DNA of 12,980 nt from an uncultured Flammeovirgaceae bacterium (GTDB lineage: Bacteria; Bacteroidota; Bacteroidia; Cytophagales; Cyclobacteriaceae), in the NCBI GenBank assembly GCA_946480685.1, contig CAMLLI010000026.1, forward strand, positions 1-12,980, given 5' to 3'. This document shows, in pieces, positions 7,644 through 12,980 of this stretch. The translations under genes and the position numbers were made by a program. Numbering within the stretch: position 1 is the stretch's first letter; every line of letters starts with the position of its first letter. The notes under the pieces were generated by a model, which was not told where the DNA came from, searched no databases, and was given only the letters and a program-made list of their open reading frames with translations.

Positions 7644-8171
7644 ATGAAGCGACCCCTGGTATATCTTATACTTGTAGCAGTGATGGGCTGCAAGGAAGTA
7701 ACGTACAAAGAACCCCAACCCAAAGGTGTAGAACGACTGCATAGTATACCCGATACGTTGCAAGGCAAGTATGTGCTACCGGAAGACAATCGCGCTACAC
7801 GTGATACGTTAGTTGTGCTATCGGGCCGATACTATGCATCAAGTGATCCGCTGGGAGGAAGTGTGTTGAGCGATAGTCTGATGATAAAACACTACCAGGG
7901 TTATTACTTCATTAACATCAACGACAAACCGGAGTGGCTGCTGCGCGTTATCCAGCAGGAGAAGAATGGTGATATAACCTGCTATATGTTGCAGGAGAAG
8001 GATAGTATCTTTAACGATATGCTCCGCCATCTCTCTCAGGAAATAAAGATCGATTCCGTGAAGCTGAAAAACGAAACGCTATACCAGATCGATCCGTCAC
8101 CCAAGAAGCTGATAGGCCTGCTGAAAAATGGCTACTTCAAAAAGACCGCTACGCTGAAAAAGATTGAGTGA
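7644..8171 (+). CDS. Small exported lipoprotein, unknown function
   Basis: This encodes 175 residues with a signal (MKRPLVYLILVAVMGC) ending in a lipobox, lipidated at C16. The mature part is polar: an early strand-rich half (DTLVVLSGRYYASSDP, then GYYFININDKPEWLLRVI) and a Lys-rich C-terminal half ending KKTATLKKIE. I recognise no family. The gene starts 39 bases after the GAF-protein stop, with no terminator between, so cotranscription is likely. Its stop codon lies inside the terminator hairpin at 8158-8190 that is shared with the convergent PrsW-like gene. Whether this membrane-anchored protein works with the cytoplasmic GAF protein cannot be told from the sequence. Confidence 0.8.
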   Translation: MKRPLVYLILVAVMGCKEVTYKEPQPKGVERLHSIPDTLQGKYVLPEDNRATRDTLVVLSGRYYASSDPLGGSVLSDSLMIKHYQGYYFININDKPEWLLRVIQQEKNGDITCYMLQEKDSIFNDMLRHLSQEIKIDSVKLKNETLYQIDPSPKKLIGLLKNGYFKKTATLKKIE

Positions 8172-8190
8172 TATATATACTCAGTCTTTT
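8158..8190. terminator. Bidirectional terminator overlapping both converging genes
   Basis: Bases 8158-8169 (AAAAGATTGAGT) pair with 8179-8190 (ACTCAGTCTTTT): 12 continuous pairs in plus-strand RNA, one of them U-G, around the nine-base loop GATATATAT. The T-run on one side and A-run on the other give a U-tract in either direction. The hairpin contains the stop codon of the plus-strand lipoprotein gene (ends 8171) and that of the minus-strand PrsW-like gene (ends 8181). The intergenic gap of nine bases is essentially the loop. Confidence 0.8.
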
Positions 8191-8900
8191 ACCGGCTGCT
8201 CATCATTACCCGCCAGGTGATGATCAATAAACGGTGATGCCTGCTGATGCAGTCTGATCGCTTTACGCGACAACACGAAACCTACCAGCAGCGATACGAT
8301 GGCCGCGATCCATATACCTGGCACATACGATATGAACCAGAAGTAGTCGTACATACCATGAAAGAGTGTAGCCGCTGCCAACGCAACCACGCTTAACAAT
8401 ACCCCTTGGCGGTGTGTAAATTTAGCTTTGCCAAGATAAAAGCCCATCATTACACCGAACGTGGCGTGTGCAGGTACAGCGGTAAACAGTCTCAACACGC
8501 CTGTCATGAACCCCGACTGAAATACATAGAGTACATTTTCAAGTGTAGCAAAGCCAAGGCTCACCATTACGGCGTAGACTATACCGTCAAAAGGTTCATT
8601 AAAATTTTTATTGTTGAAGAGAATAAAGCGCACAAATAAAAATTTGCAGCTCTCTTCAATCAGCGCCACTTTAAAAAAAGCATTCACAAACTGGTGTATT
8701 GCGTCATGCTCTTTGGTAATGATGAGGAGATTAACGGGCAAGCTTACAACGAGTGTCATAACAGCACTCAACGCTCCGTATAAAAAGCTTATGCATAGCA
8801 ACACCAACGGCTCACGTTCGTGTTTGTCTTTCAGATAAATATATAAAGCAATAGCAACACCGGGAGCAAGCGCCAGGGCTAACAAACTAAAAAAGTCCAT
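8181..8900 (-). CDS. PrsW-family intramembrane metalloprotease
   Basis: The 239-residue product is a polytopic membrane protein of the PrsW family, related to the CAAX-type EExxK proteases. B. subtilis PrsW makes the first cut in the anti-sigma factor RsiW. The opening APGVAIALYIYLKDKHEREP (residues 12-31) is typical. The motifs are EESCK (82-86), GFATLENVLYV (116-126, with E121), HATFG (145-149) and HGMYDYF (181-187, H181 and D185). These glutamates and histidines are the expected metal-binding and catalytic residues. About seven or eight hydrophobic segments are visible, followed by a polar tail. No anti-sigma factor or sigma factor gene is adjacent, so the substrate is unknown. The upstream gene on the same strand ends in a strong terminator, so this gene probably has its own promoter in the short region 8901-8931. 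Confidence 0.88.
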   Translation of the reverse strand: MDFFSLLALALAPGVAIALYIYLKDKHEREPLVLLCISFLYGALSAVMTLVVSLPVNLLIITKEHDAIHQFVNAFFKVALIEESCKFLFVRFILFNNKNFNEPFDGIVYAVMVSLGFATLENVLYVFQSGFMTGVLRLFTAVPAHATFGVMMGFYLGKAKFTHRQGVLLSVVALAAATLFHGMYDYFWFISYVPGIWIAAIVSLLVGFVLSRKAIRLHQQASPFIDHHLAGNDEQPVKD

Positions 8901-8931
8901 GCAACCTAATTGAAGGGACGAAGTTACGCAT

Positions 8932-8965
8932 AAAAAAAATCCCTCTCCCGTAATGGAAGAGGGAT
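8932..8965 (-). terminator. Intrinsic terminator of the thioredoxin-fold gene
   Basis: In minus-strand RNA, ATCCCTCTTCC pairs with GGGAGAGGGAT: 11 pairs, one U-G, around the loop ATTAC. Seven U follow (A-run at 8932-8938 on the plus strand). It begins 26 bases after the stop of the gene ending at 8992 and is the clearest classical terminator in the window. Confidence 0.9.
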
Positions 8966-8991
8966 CTTTCCCTACATGTTTATGTCAGTTG

Positions 8992-9528
8992 TTATTCAAT
9001 CACTTCTTCTACTTTGTCCATTTTATCGGCTGTATACTTTCCGGAAGTAGCGTATACAATTTTGCCGGTGGCATCGAGCACAAAGAAGTATGGAATATCT
9101 TTCTTCTCGAAATCAAGTGCTTCTTTGTAAGGCTTCAACTCACCACGGTAAAACAAAATATAGGGTAATAATTGTGGATCTATATTCTTAATCGCTTTAC
9201 GTTTTGCTGTGCCAGTAGCCGCTGCGTTGACTCCCGTAAACATAGGCACGAAATAAACATTCACATCGTATGAAAAACCTGCCAGCACACCGGATGTCTT
9301 TTGAATAAATTTTTCGAACACGGGTTGGAACCAGGAGTTCAGTTCATCTTCAGATTTCTTAGAGTAAGCAAGGCCGAGCAACGTGTATTTACCTTTAACA
9401 TCGTCTGGTAATTTTACTTTCTTATCCTCTACGCTCTCAGCTTCCATAGCCGGAAACTGCTTGCCAATTACCTGTGCTTTTGCAAGCACGCTGGTAAACA
9501 CTATCAATAACAGTATAGAATATTTCAT
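8992..9528 (-). CDS. Exported thioredoxin-fold protein without cysteines (ATP10-like?)
   Basis: This encodes 178 residues beginning with a signal peptide (MKYSILLLIVFTSVLAKAQ) with likely cleavage after AKA, giving a periplasmic protein. The mature part looks like a thioredoxin or AhpC/TSA-type fold: GKQFPAMEAESVEDKKVKL (22-40), KGKYTLLGLAYSKKSED (45-61), and the closing hairpin IPYFFVLDATGKIVYATSG (145-163). The whole protein contains no cysteine, so it cannot act as a disulfide reductase or peroxiredoxin. The SEDELNSWFQPVFEKF segment (59-74) recalls the ATP10 family, which assists ATP synthase assembly in mitochondria, but I hold that link weakly. The gene sits alone between a 262-base gap and a strong terminator. 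Confidence 0.75.
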   Translation of the reverse strand: MKYSILLLIVFTSVLAKAQVIGKQFPAMEAESVEDKKVKLPDDVKGKYTLLGLAYSKKSEDELNSWFQPVFEKFIQKTSGVLAGFSYDVNVYFVPMFTGVNAAATGTAKRKAIKNIDPQLLPYILFYRGELKPYKEALDFEKKDIPYFFVLDATGKIVYATSGKYTADKMDKVEEVIE

Positions 9529-9562
9529 ACAATTTAATTTTCCTTCAATTTACCGAATAAGC

Positions 9563-9776
9563 CATTAGTAACCGTTGCGTTTGATAAAAGTAACCTTACA
9601 AGTCGATAAGATGACGTAAATACCCATGCAGCACGGTGCATATTTACTTTGCGTTGTCTACTTCACTATAGATGAGCTACTTTCATGCCAATCCTTGTTT
9701 TAACGCGTGCATGGTGAACGTTGCGATTCAAAAAACATACATCGTAATTCAACATTAGCGTTGCTTACCTTACAAG
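9563..9776. repeat. Degenerate direct repeat pair in the 262-base gap
   Basis: Three blocks occur in the same order twice: CATTAG, CGTTGC and TA(A)CCTTACAAG. The first copy is 9563-9602 and has extra bases between blocks; the second, compact copy is 9753-9776. They bracket about 150 bases that hold the hairpin at 9616-9647. This gap (9529-9790) lies between two minus-strand genes and shows no convincing ORF. It may be a decayed duplication or a regulatory region for the gene starting at 9528. Confidence 0.4.
9616..9647. other. Bulged inverted repeat in the intergenic gap
   Basis: GTAAAT plus ATGCA (9616-9621 and 9626-9630, split by the four-base bulge ACCC) pairs with TGCATATTTAC (9637-9647), giving 11 pairs around the loop GCACGG. 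There is no U-run on either side fit for a terminator. It could be an operator or an RNA element. Confidence 0.4.
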
Positions 9777-9790
9777 CATTGCATAATTTT

Positions 9791-10387
9791 TTATCGCACC
9801 CACACTGCTTTATCTTCAACAGGTTTGCGTTTGCTGTCGGGCACTTGTGTTTTCGGAATACCTATATGCAGAAAGCCGAGAAGCCTGTCATCTTTATCGA
9901 GACCAAACAATTCTTTTGCTTCTTCAAAATACGTTACACCACCGCTGCTCAGATAACAACCTATACCATATGCGGCCGCTGTGAGATACATATTTTGCAC
10001 GGCACAAAATACGGCTCCGATTTCTTCAAGCTCGGGTACAGATTTCTTTTCATCACGCTTCATACCTACCGCTATGATGTGTGATGACAATACTGTTTTA
10101 GTAAGAAGATTTTGATAACGCTCTTCTTTAAATGTTCCGTTCGCTTCAGTAACACGCTTGTACACGGCCGCTTGTTGTTCACCAAGTTTGCGTAAGCCAT
10201 CGCCGGTAAAAACAATGAACTGCCACGGTTCTGTTAATTTATGCGTGGGTGCCCACCGTGCGTTTTCAAGCATTTGTGCTACTATCGCATCGTCTACACG
10301 CTCGCCACTATACTGTTGTTGAAAAACCGATCTGCGATTCCGGATCAGGTTGTTTACTAATTCTGTTTTAGACGCATCTATGCTCAT
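9791..10387 (-). CDS. Nitroreductase family protein (YdjA-like, FMN-dependent)
   Basis: The 198-residue protein belongs to the nitroreductase superfamily: FMN-dependent, usually dimeric, cytoplasmic oxidoreductases that use NAD(P)H. Family features are NRRSVFQ near the N-terminus (residues 17-23, FMN phosphate contacts), ARWAPTHKLTEPWQFIVF (43-60), GAVFCAVQNMYLTAAAYGIGCYLSSGG in the middle and LLGFLHIGIPK near the end. The APTHKLTEPW arrangement is closer to the E. coli YdjA group than to NfsB. The physiological substrate is not predictable. The ATG complement is at 10385-10387, with the RRS motif a normal distance downstream. It is divergent from the lipoprotein gene at 10432 with only 44 bases between, so the two promoters must overlap or abut; I could not place a consensus element in either direction. 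Confidence 0.92.
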   Translation of the reverse strand: MSIDASKTELVNNLIRNRRSVFQQQYSGERVDDAIVAQMLENARWAPTHKLTEPWQFIVFTGDGLRKLGEQQAAVYKRVTEANGTFKEERYQNLLTKTVLSSHIIAVGMKRDEKKSVPELEEIGAVFCAVQNMYLTAAAYGIGCYLSSGGVTYFEEAKELFGLDKDDRLLGFLHIGIPKTQVPDSKRKPVEDKAVWVR

Positions 10388-10431
10388 CCTGATAAAGTTT
10401 ATTATCTTAGTATTTCACCAAATTTTCAAAG

Positions 10432-11172
10432 ATGAGAAAATTTTTACTCCCAATCCTCTTCATCCTTATACTTGCATCGTGTGCTCCGGTTTATGTTCCA
10501 AATCTGCGCAACTCTCCGATGTTTACCAAAGGAGGAGAATTTCAAGGCTCTATACAAGTACTCAACGGACTGGATGTACAAACCGCAGTGTCTGTGTCCA
10601 ATCACATTGGTATTATGGGTAATTACTCATTCGAAGAGCGTGGCAAAGTTGAAGATGATGATACTGACAACTATCACCGTCATACATTACTGGAAGGCGG
10701 CATCGGTTATTATGAAAATGATGGTATCTGGTGTTATGAAATTTTTGCCGGCTACGGTCGTGGTGAAGGATCAAGTTATGATGAATATGAATTCTTTAAT
10801 ACACCGGATGATGTGTGGGCAACGGGAAAATTCGAACGCTTCTTTATACAACCTGCTTTCGGTATCAATAAAAAAGTAATGGGCGTTTCGTTCGTACCCA
10901 GATTTTCGATTGTTGATTTTTATGAATTCAAAGATGAACTCACCGGCACATCGATCACCAACATCAGCATGTCTCCAAAAGTATTTGTAGAGCCTGCTGT
11001 TATCGGTCGGGTAAATCTTCCGAGCAATCGGATCTTCTTTACATTCCAGGCAGGTGCTACACTGGTAGCAAGTCCGGATGTAGAGTTTGAATACAGATCG
11101 TTTCAGTTCGGCTCCGGTGTAGGCTTCCGTTTTGGCGGAAGTGCCTCGAGCAAAAATCAACAGACAGAGTAA
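10432..11172 (+). CDS. Exported lipoprotein with beta-barrel-like sequence
   Basis: The 246-residue product has a clear signal and lipobox (LASC, lipidated C17). The mature part begins APVYVPNLRNSPMFTKGGEF and then has short alternating hydrophobic and polar strands with Gly and aromatic residues, such as GGIGYYENDGIWCYEIFAGYGRG, FFIQPAFGIN and the near-terminal FQFGSGVGFRFGG. This resembles outer-membrane barrel or lipocalin-like proteins common in Bacteroidota, but the protein ends in a polar tail (ASSKNQQTE) rather than a terminal aromatic residue. It may be a lipid-anchored barrel-like protein at the outer membrane. No named family is recognised. A palindromic repeat and a strong terminator follow it. 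Confidence 0.8.
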   Translation: MRKFLLPILFILILASCAPVYVPNLRNSPMFTKGGEFQGSIQVLNGLDVQTAVSVSNHIGIMGNYSFEERGKVEDDDTDNYHRHTLLEGGIGYYENDGIWCYEIFAGYGRGEGSSYDEYEFFNTPDDVWATGKFERFFIQPAFGINKKVMGVSFVPRFSIVDFYEFKDELTGTSITNISMSPKVFVEPAVIGRVNLPSNRIFFTFQAGATLVASPDVEFEYRSFQFGSGVGFRFGGSASSKNQQTE

Positions 11173-11181
11173 GTTTTCTTT

Positions 11182-11252
11182 CCCGCAGATTACACAGATT
11201 TTCGCAGAAGCTATTCTTCAATTATACTCTGCGTACCTCTGTAATCTGCGGG
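11182..11252. repeat. Interrupted palindromic repeat (REP-like) after the lipoprotein gene
   Basis: CCCGCAGATTAC (11182-11193) is a perfect inverted repeat of GTAATCTGCGGG (11241-11252). After an AC bulge, AGA pairs with TCT, and further in CGCAGA (11203-11208) pairs with TCTGCG (11228-11233), leaving a 19-base loop. The units themselves repeat a GCAGATTACACAGATT-like word. Intergenic repeats with this word are, to my recollection, widespread in bacterial genomes. There is no U-tract beside it, so it is not the terminator; that lies just downstream. Confidence 0.7.
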
Positions 11253-11272
11253 CAAAAAAATCTATACTATAC

Positions 11273-11310
11273 ATGCAGCCAACAAGAAATTGTCGGCTGC
11301 ATTTGTTTTT
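11273..11310 (+). terminator. Intrinsic terminator with GAAA tetraloop
   Basis: ATGCAGCC (11273-11280) pairs with GGCTGCAT (11295-11302). After one A-C mismatch, ACAA pairs with TTGT and closes a GAAA tetraloop (11286-11289). The tail TTTGTTTTT follows at once. It lies about 100 bases after the plus-strand lipoprotein gene and ends 16 bases before the stop of the convergent amidohydrolase gene. Confidence 0.85.
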
Positions 11311-11326
11311 ATAACCATCTATATAT

Positions 11327-12433
11327 CTACTTCGGAAATTGACTGGCGTCAATGTTCGGAATTATTTTGAGCGCGTTCTTATAGTATATTTTCTTCAGTA
11401 CATCATCGGGCAGATCCAGGCCATACATTCTCCAGAAAGCATGGTAACGCTTATGGTAAGGGAAATATTCGTCTGCAGTTTCCAATACTCTGAAGTAAGT
11501 CTCATATTCATCAGGCACCCACGAGTCTTTACCAAAGAGTACACGATCCTGATACTTCGTTAAAAACGCTTTAGCTGCACGCGGTTGTCTTCCAAGCTCT
11601 GCTATAACGGCACCGATCTCGGTATACATGTTGGGAAATTTATCAAGCAGTTCACCTAACTTTTTAAGATCGCTACCATACCAACCCAGGTGAGCATTGA
11701 TAAATTTAGTCTTGGGATGCTTCTTGAAAATGTTATGCTGCTCGCCAATGATTGTCTCCCACGAGACGGGGTCGTTATCATGTCTTCTGCCGGGATGTAG
11801 CTTCAGCTCCAGCCATCGCTCGTTGTTCTTGTCGATCGGTTGCCAGAATTGCTTTGGGTCCGCTGCGTGTATCAGCACCGGTATACCCAGCTCACCACAT
11901 TTGTCCCATATAGGATCGATGCGCGGGTCATCAATATGTACCCGGTTGCCTTTGCTGTCTTGCGTAAACATACCGAGGCTCTTATAGATCTTCAATCCGT
12001 TGGCACCTTTCTTCACATCATCTTCCAACTGTTTCAGCATACGACCCTGCCACTCGGGGTCATCTATAGCAGCAAAGTCCATGTTGGTAAATACAATGAA
12101 TCGTTTCGGATTTGTCTTCTTTACATTCTCAAGCGATCGCTCCAGGTGCTCTGTACTTCCTCTGCCACGGCCGCTCAGGTTTACCATCACAGCCATATTG
12201 AGTTTATCCATCTCTTTAGTCAAAGCCTGCAGATCCTGTGTAGGCATGTTAAACTGGTGATTGTGTACATCGATGAACGGAAATTTAGCACGTGTTACAT
12301 GATGCTCCGGTACAACGAGCGTTGATGGCGGATCATACTGTTCAAAATCCATTTTATCATCCAATGGTTTTTCCTGCGCACAGGCAATAATGATATTGCA
12401 CGTGAGCAGCGTAAAAACAAAACACCTCTTCAT
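11327..12433 (-). CDS. Exported amidohydrolase (Amidohydrolase_2-type TIM barrel)
   Basis: The 368-residue product is a metal-dependent hydrolase or decarboxylase-like TIM barrel with an export signal. The metal motif FIDVHNHQ gives H57 and H59. Further likely ligands are H189 in PVLIHAAD, H248 in KFINAHLGWYG and D303 in FGKDSW. A Lys in GLKIYKSLG (148-151) could be a carboxylated or substrate-binding residue. The signal ends IIIACAQEK: C18 could be lipidated (IIAC) or signal peptidase I could cut after ACA, so anchoring is uncertain. The substrate is unknown; the closest known types act on small aromatic acids, lactones or cyclic amides. It is divergent from the TPR gene with about 138 bases between. 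The last codons, QFPK, end the protein 16 bases from the convergent terminator. Confidence 0.9.
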   Translation of the reverse strand: MKRCFVFTLLTCNIIIACAQEKPLDDKMDFEQYDPPSTLVVPEHHVTRAKFPFIDVHNHQFNMPTQDLQALTKEMDKLNMAVMVNLSGRGRGSTEHLERSLENVKKTNPKRFIVFTNMDFAAIDDPEWQGRMLKQLEDDVKKGANGLKIYKSLGMFTQDSKGNRVHIDDPRIDPIWDKCGELGIPVLIHAADPKQFWQPIDKNNERWLELKLHPGRRHDNDPVSWETIIGEQHNIFKKHPKTKFINAHLGWYGSDLKKLGELLDKFPNMYTEIGAVIAELGRQPRAAKAFLTKYQDRVLFGKDSWVPDEYETYFRVLETADEYFPYHKRYHAFWRMYGLDLPDDVLKKIYYKNALKIIPNIDASQFPK

Positions 12434-12519
12434 GACAGAAATTTTTGCTGGTGAAAATAATGGAAAGTCCGGAACTCTCTCATAAAACGGGATAGAAGGT
12501 CGAAATCATCAATAAAACC

Positions 12520-12547
12520 TTGGGAAGTGTCACTTGATTTATGTTTA
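12520..12547 (+). promoter_or_regulatory. Candidate promoter for the TPR gene
   Basis: TTG at 12520-12522 is followed after 17 bases by TATGTTTA (12540-12547), one mismatch from TAnnTTTG. The spacing fits the Bacteroidota -33/-7 pattern. TAAATTGG at 12546-12553, 23 bases from the same TTG, is an alternative. Transcription would start shortly before the ATG at 12572, giving a very short leader. Confidence 0.35.
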
Positions 12548-12571
12548 AATTGGCAGCTATTTATAACAGGC

Positions 12572-12980
12572 ATGAAAAAACTTGCATTCATTTTCGCGAT
12601 ACTCATTGTTTCAATAGCGCAGGCCCAGGATGCGCAGCTGGAAAACGCCCGAAAGAAATTTCAGGCGAATGATCTGAAAGGTGCTAAAACCGATCTCACC
12701 AAAATCATCGACAGTAATCCCAAGAATAAACAGGCTCTTAACCTCCGCGGACAAGTACGTGTTGCGCTGGAAGATTTTTACGGCGCTATAGGCGACTATA
12801 ACGCTGCGCTTGAAACAGACTCTACATTTGCTGATGCACTTAACAACCGGGGTGAAGCGAAGATGGCGCTGGGTGATGATGAGAATGCTATACCTGACTT
12901 TGACAAGGCTATAAAGTTCAACGCCAAGTTTGCCGATGCCTATAGCAATCGCGGGCTGGCCAAGTATAACATTGAAGACC
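12572..12980 (+). CDS. Secreted TPR-repeat protein, C-terminus cut by window edge
   Basis: 136 codons are visible. The signal peptide MKKLAFIFAILIVSIAQAQ has a probable cut after AQA, so the mature protein is periplasmic or secreted. Tetratricopeptide repeats of 34 residues follow: about 20-53 (ENARKKFQANDLKGAKTDL), 54-87 (NLRGQVRVALEDFYGAIGDY), 88-121 (NNRGEAKMALGDDENAIPDF) and the start of a fourth at 122. The spacing of Gly/Ala at the canonical positions and the AxxDF/DY helix pairs are clear. TPRs mediate protein-protein contacts; the partner is unknown. The start is supported by an AGG 5 bases upstream and a normal signal length. It is divergent from the amidohydrolase gene. Confidence 0.92.
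   Translation, partial: MKKLAFIFAILIVSIAQAQDAQLENARKKFQANDLKGAKTDLTKIIDSNPKNKQALNLRGQVRVALEDFYGAIGDYNAALETDSTFADALNNRGEAKMALGDDENAIPDFDKAIKFNAKFADAYSNRGLAKYNIED

Noticed and set aside
9672..9761. 28-codon ORF starting MSYFHANPCF in the intergenic gap
   Set aside because: No ribosome binding site, no promoter element, and composition is not distinguishable from chance.
9707..10084. 125-codon plus-strand frame
   Set aside because: Mostly antisense to the well-supported nitroreductase gene; Cys- and Phe-rich shadow translation.
11840..12325. 161-codon plus-strand frame
   Set aside because: Antisense shadow of the amidohydrolase, whose metal-binding motifs are all in the opposite frame.
1..12980. 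CRISPR arrays, insertion sequences, tRNA or rRNA genes, phage genes
   Set aside because: No regularly spaced direct repeats, transposase-like protein, terminal inverted repeats or recognisable RNA gene were seen on either strand.

Overview
The window looks like the chromosome of a member of the Bacteroidota, probably Cytophagia-like. The evidence is indirect: weak or absent Shine-Dalgarno sequences, one TAnnTTTG-type -7 promoter element, many short exported lipoproteins, and several proteins that resemble families common in that phylum. It is ordinary, densely coded core or flanking genome. I see no insertion sequence, phage gene, CRISPR array, tRNA or rRNA, and no defence or secretion cluster.

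Layout from left to right. (1) Positions 1-2050, minus strand: most of an RNase R gene, cut by the left edge. (2) 2234-3316, plus strand: thiol peroxidase (tpx), a long RNA hairpin, then a LEA14/WHy-type lipoprotein. (3) 3335-5028, minus strand: proC (pyrroline-5-carboxylate reductase) and an unnamed exported lipoprotein. (4) 5232-8171, plus strand: a 790-residue GAF-domain protein followed 39 bases later by a small lipoprotein, probably one transcript. (5) 8181-10387, minus strand: a PrsW-like membrane protease, an exported cysteine-free thioredoxin-fold protein, and a YdjA-type nitroreductase. (6) 10432-11172, plus strand: a barrel-like lipoprotein, then an interrupted palindromic repeat and a strong terminator. 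(7) 11327-12433, minus strand: an exported amidohydrolase. (8) 12572 to the right edge, plus strand: a secreted TPR protein, cut by the edge.

The genes do not form one clear pathway. Tpx and the nitroreductase deal with peroxide and flavin redox chemistry, proC with proline synthesis and RNase R with RNA turnover. Seven of the thirteen genes (counting the amidohydrolase) encode proteins with an export signal, of which four are clear lipoproteins and one (the amidohydrolase) is ambiguous. The most unusual items are the GAF protein with a Cys-rich cluster and uncharacterised flanking regions, a strong codon-context pattern (Ile ATA almost only after a T-ending codon), a terminator that contains both stop codons of two converging genes, and several intergenic hairpins and repeats. 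I did not find a convincing previously undescribed multi-gene system.
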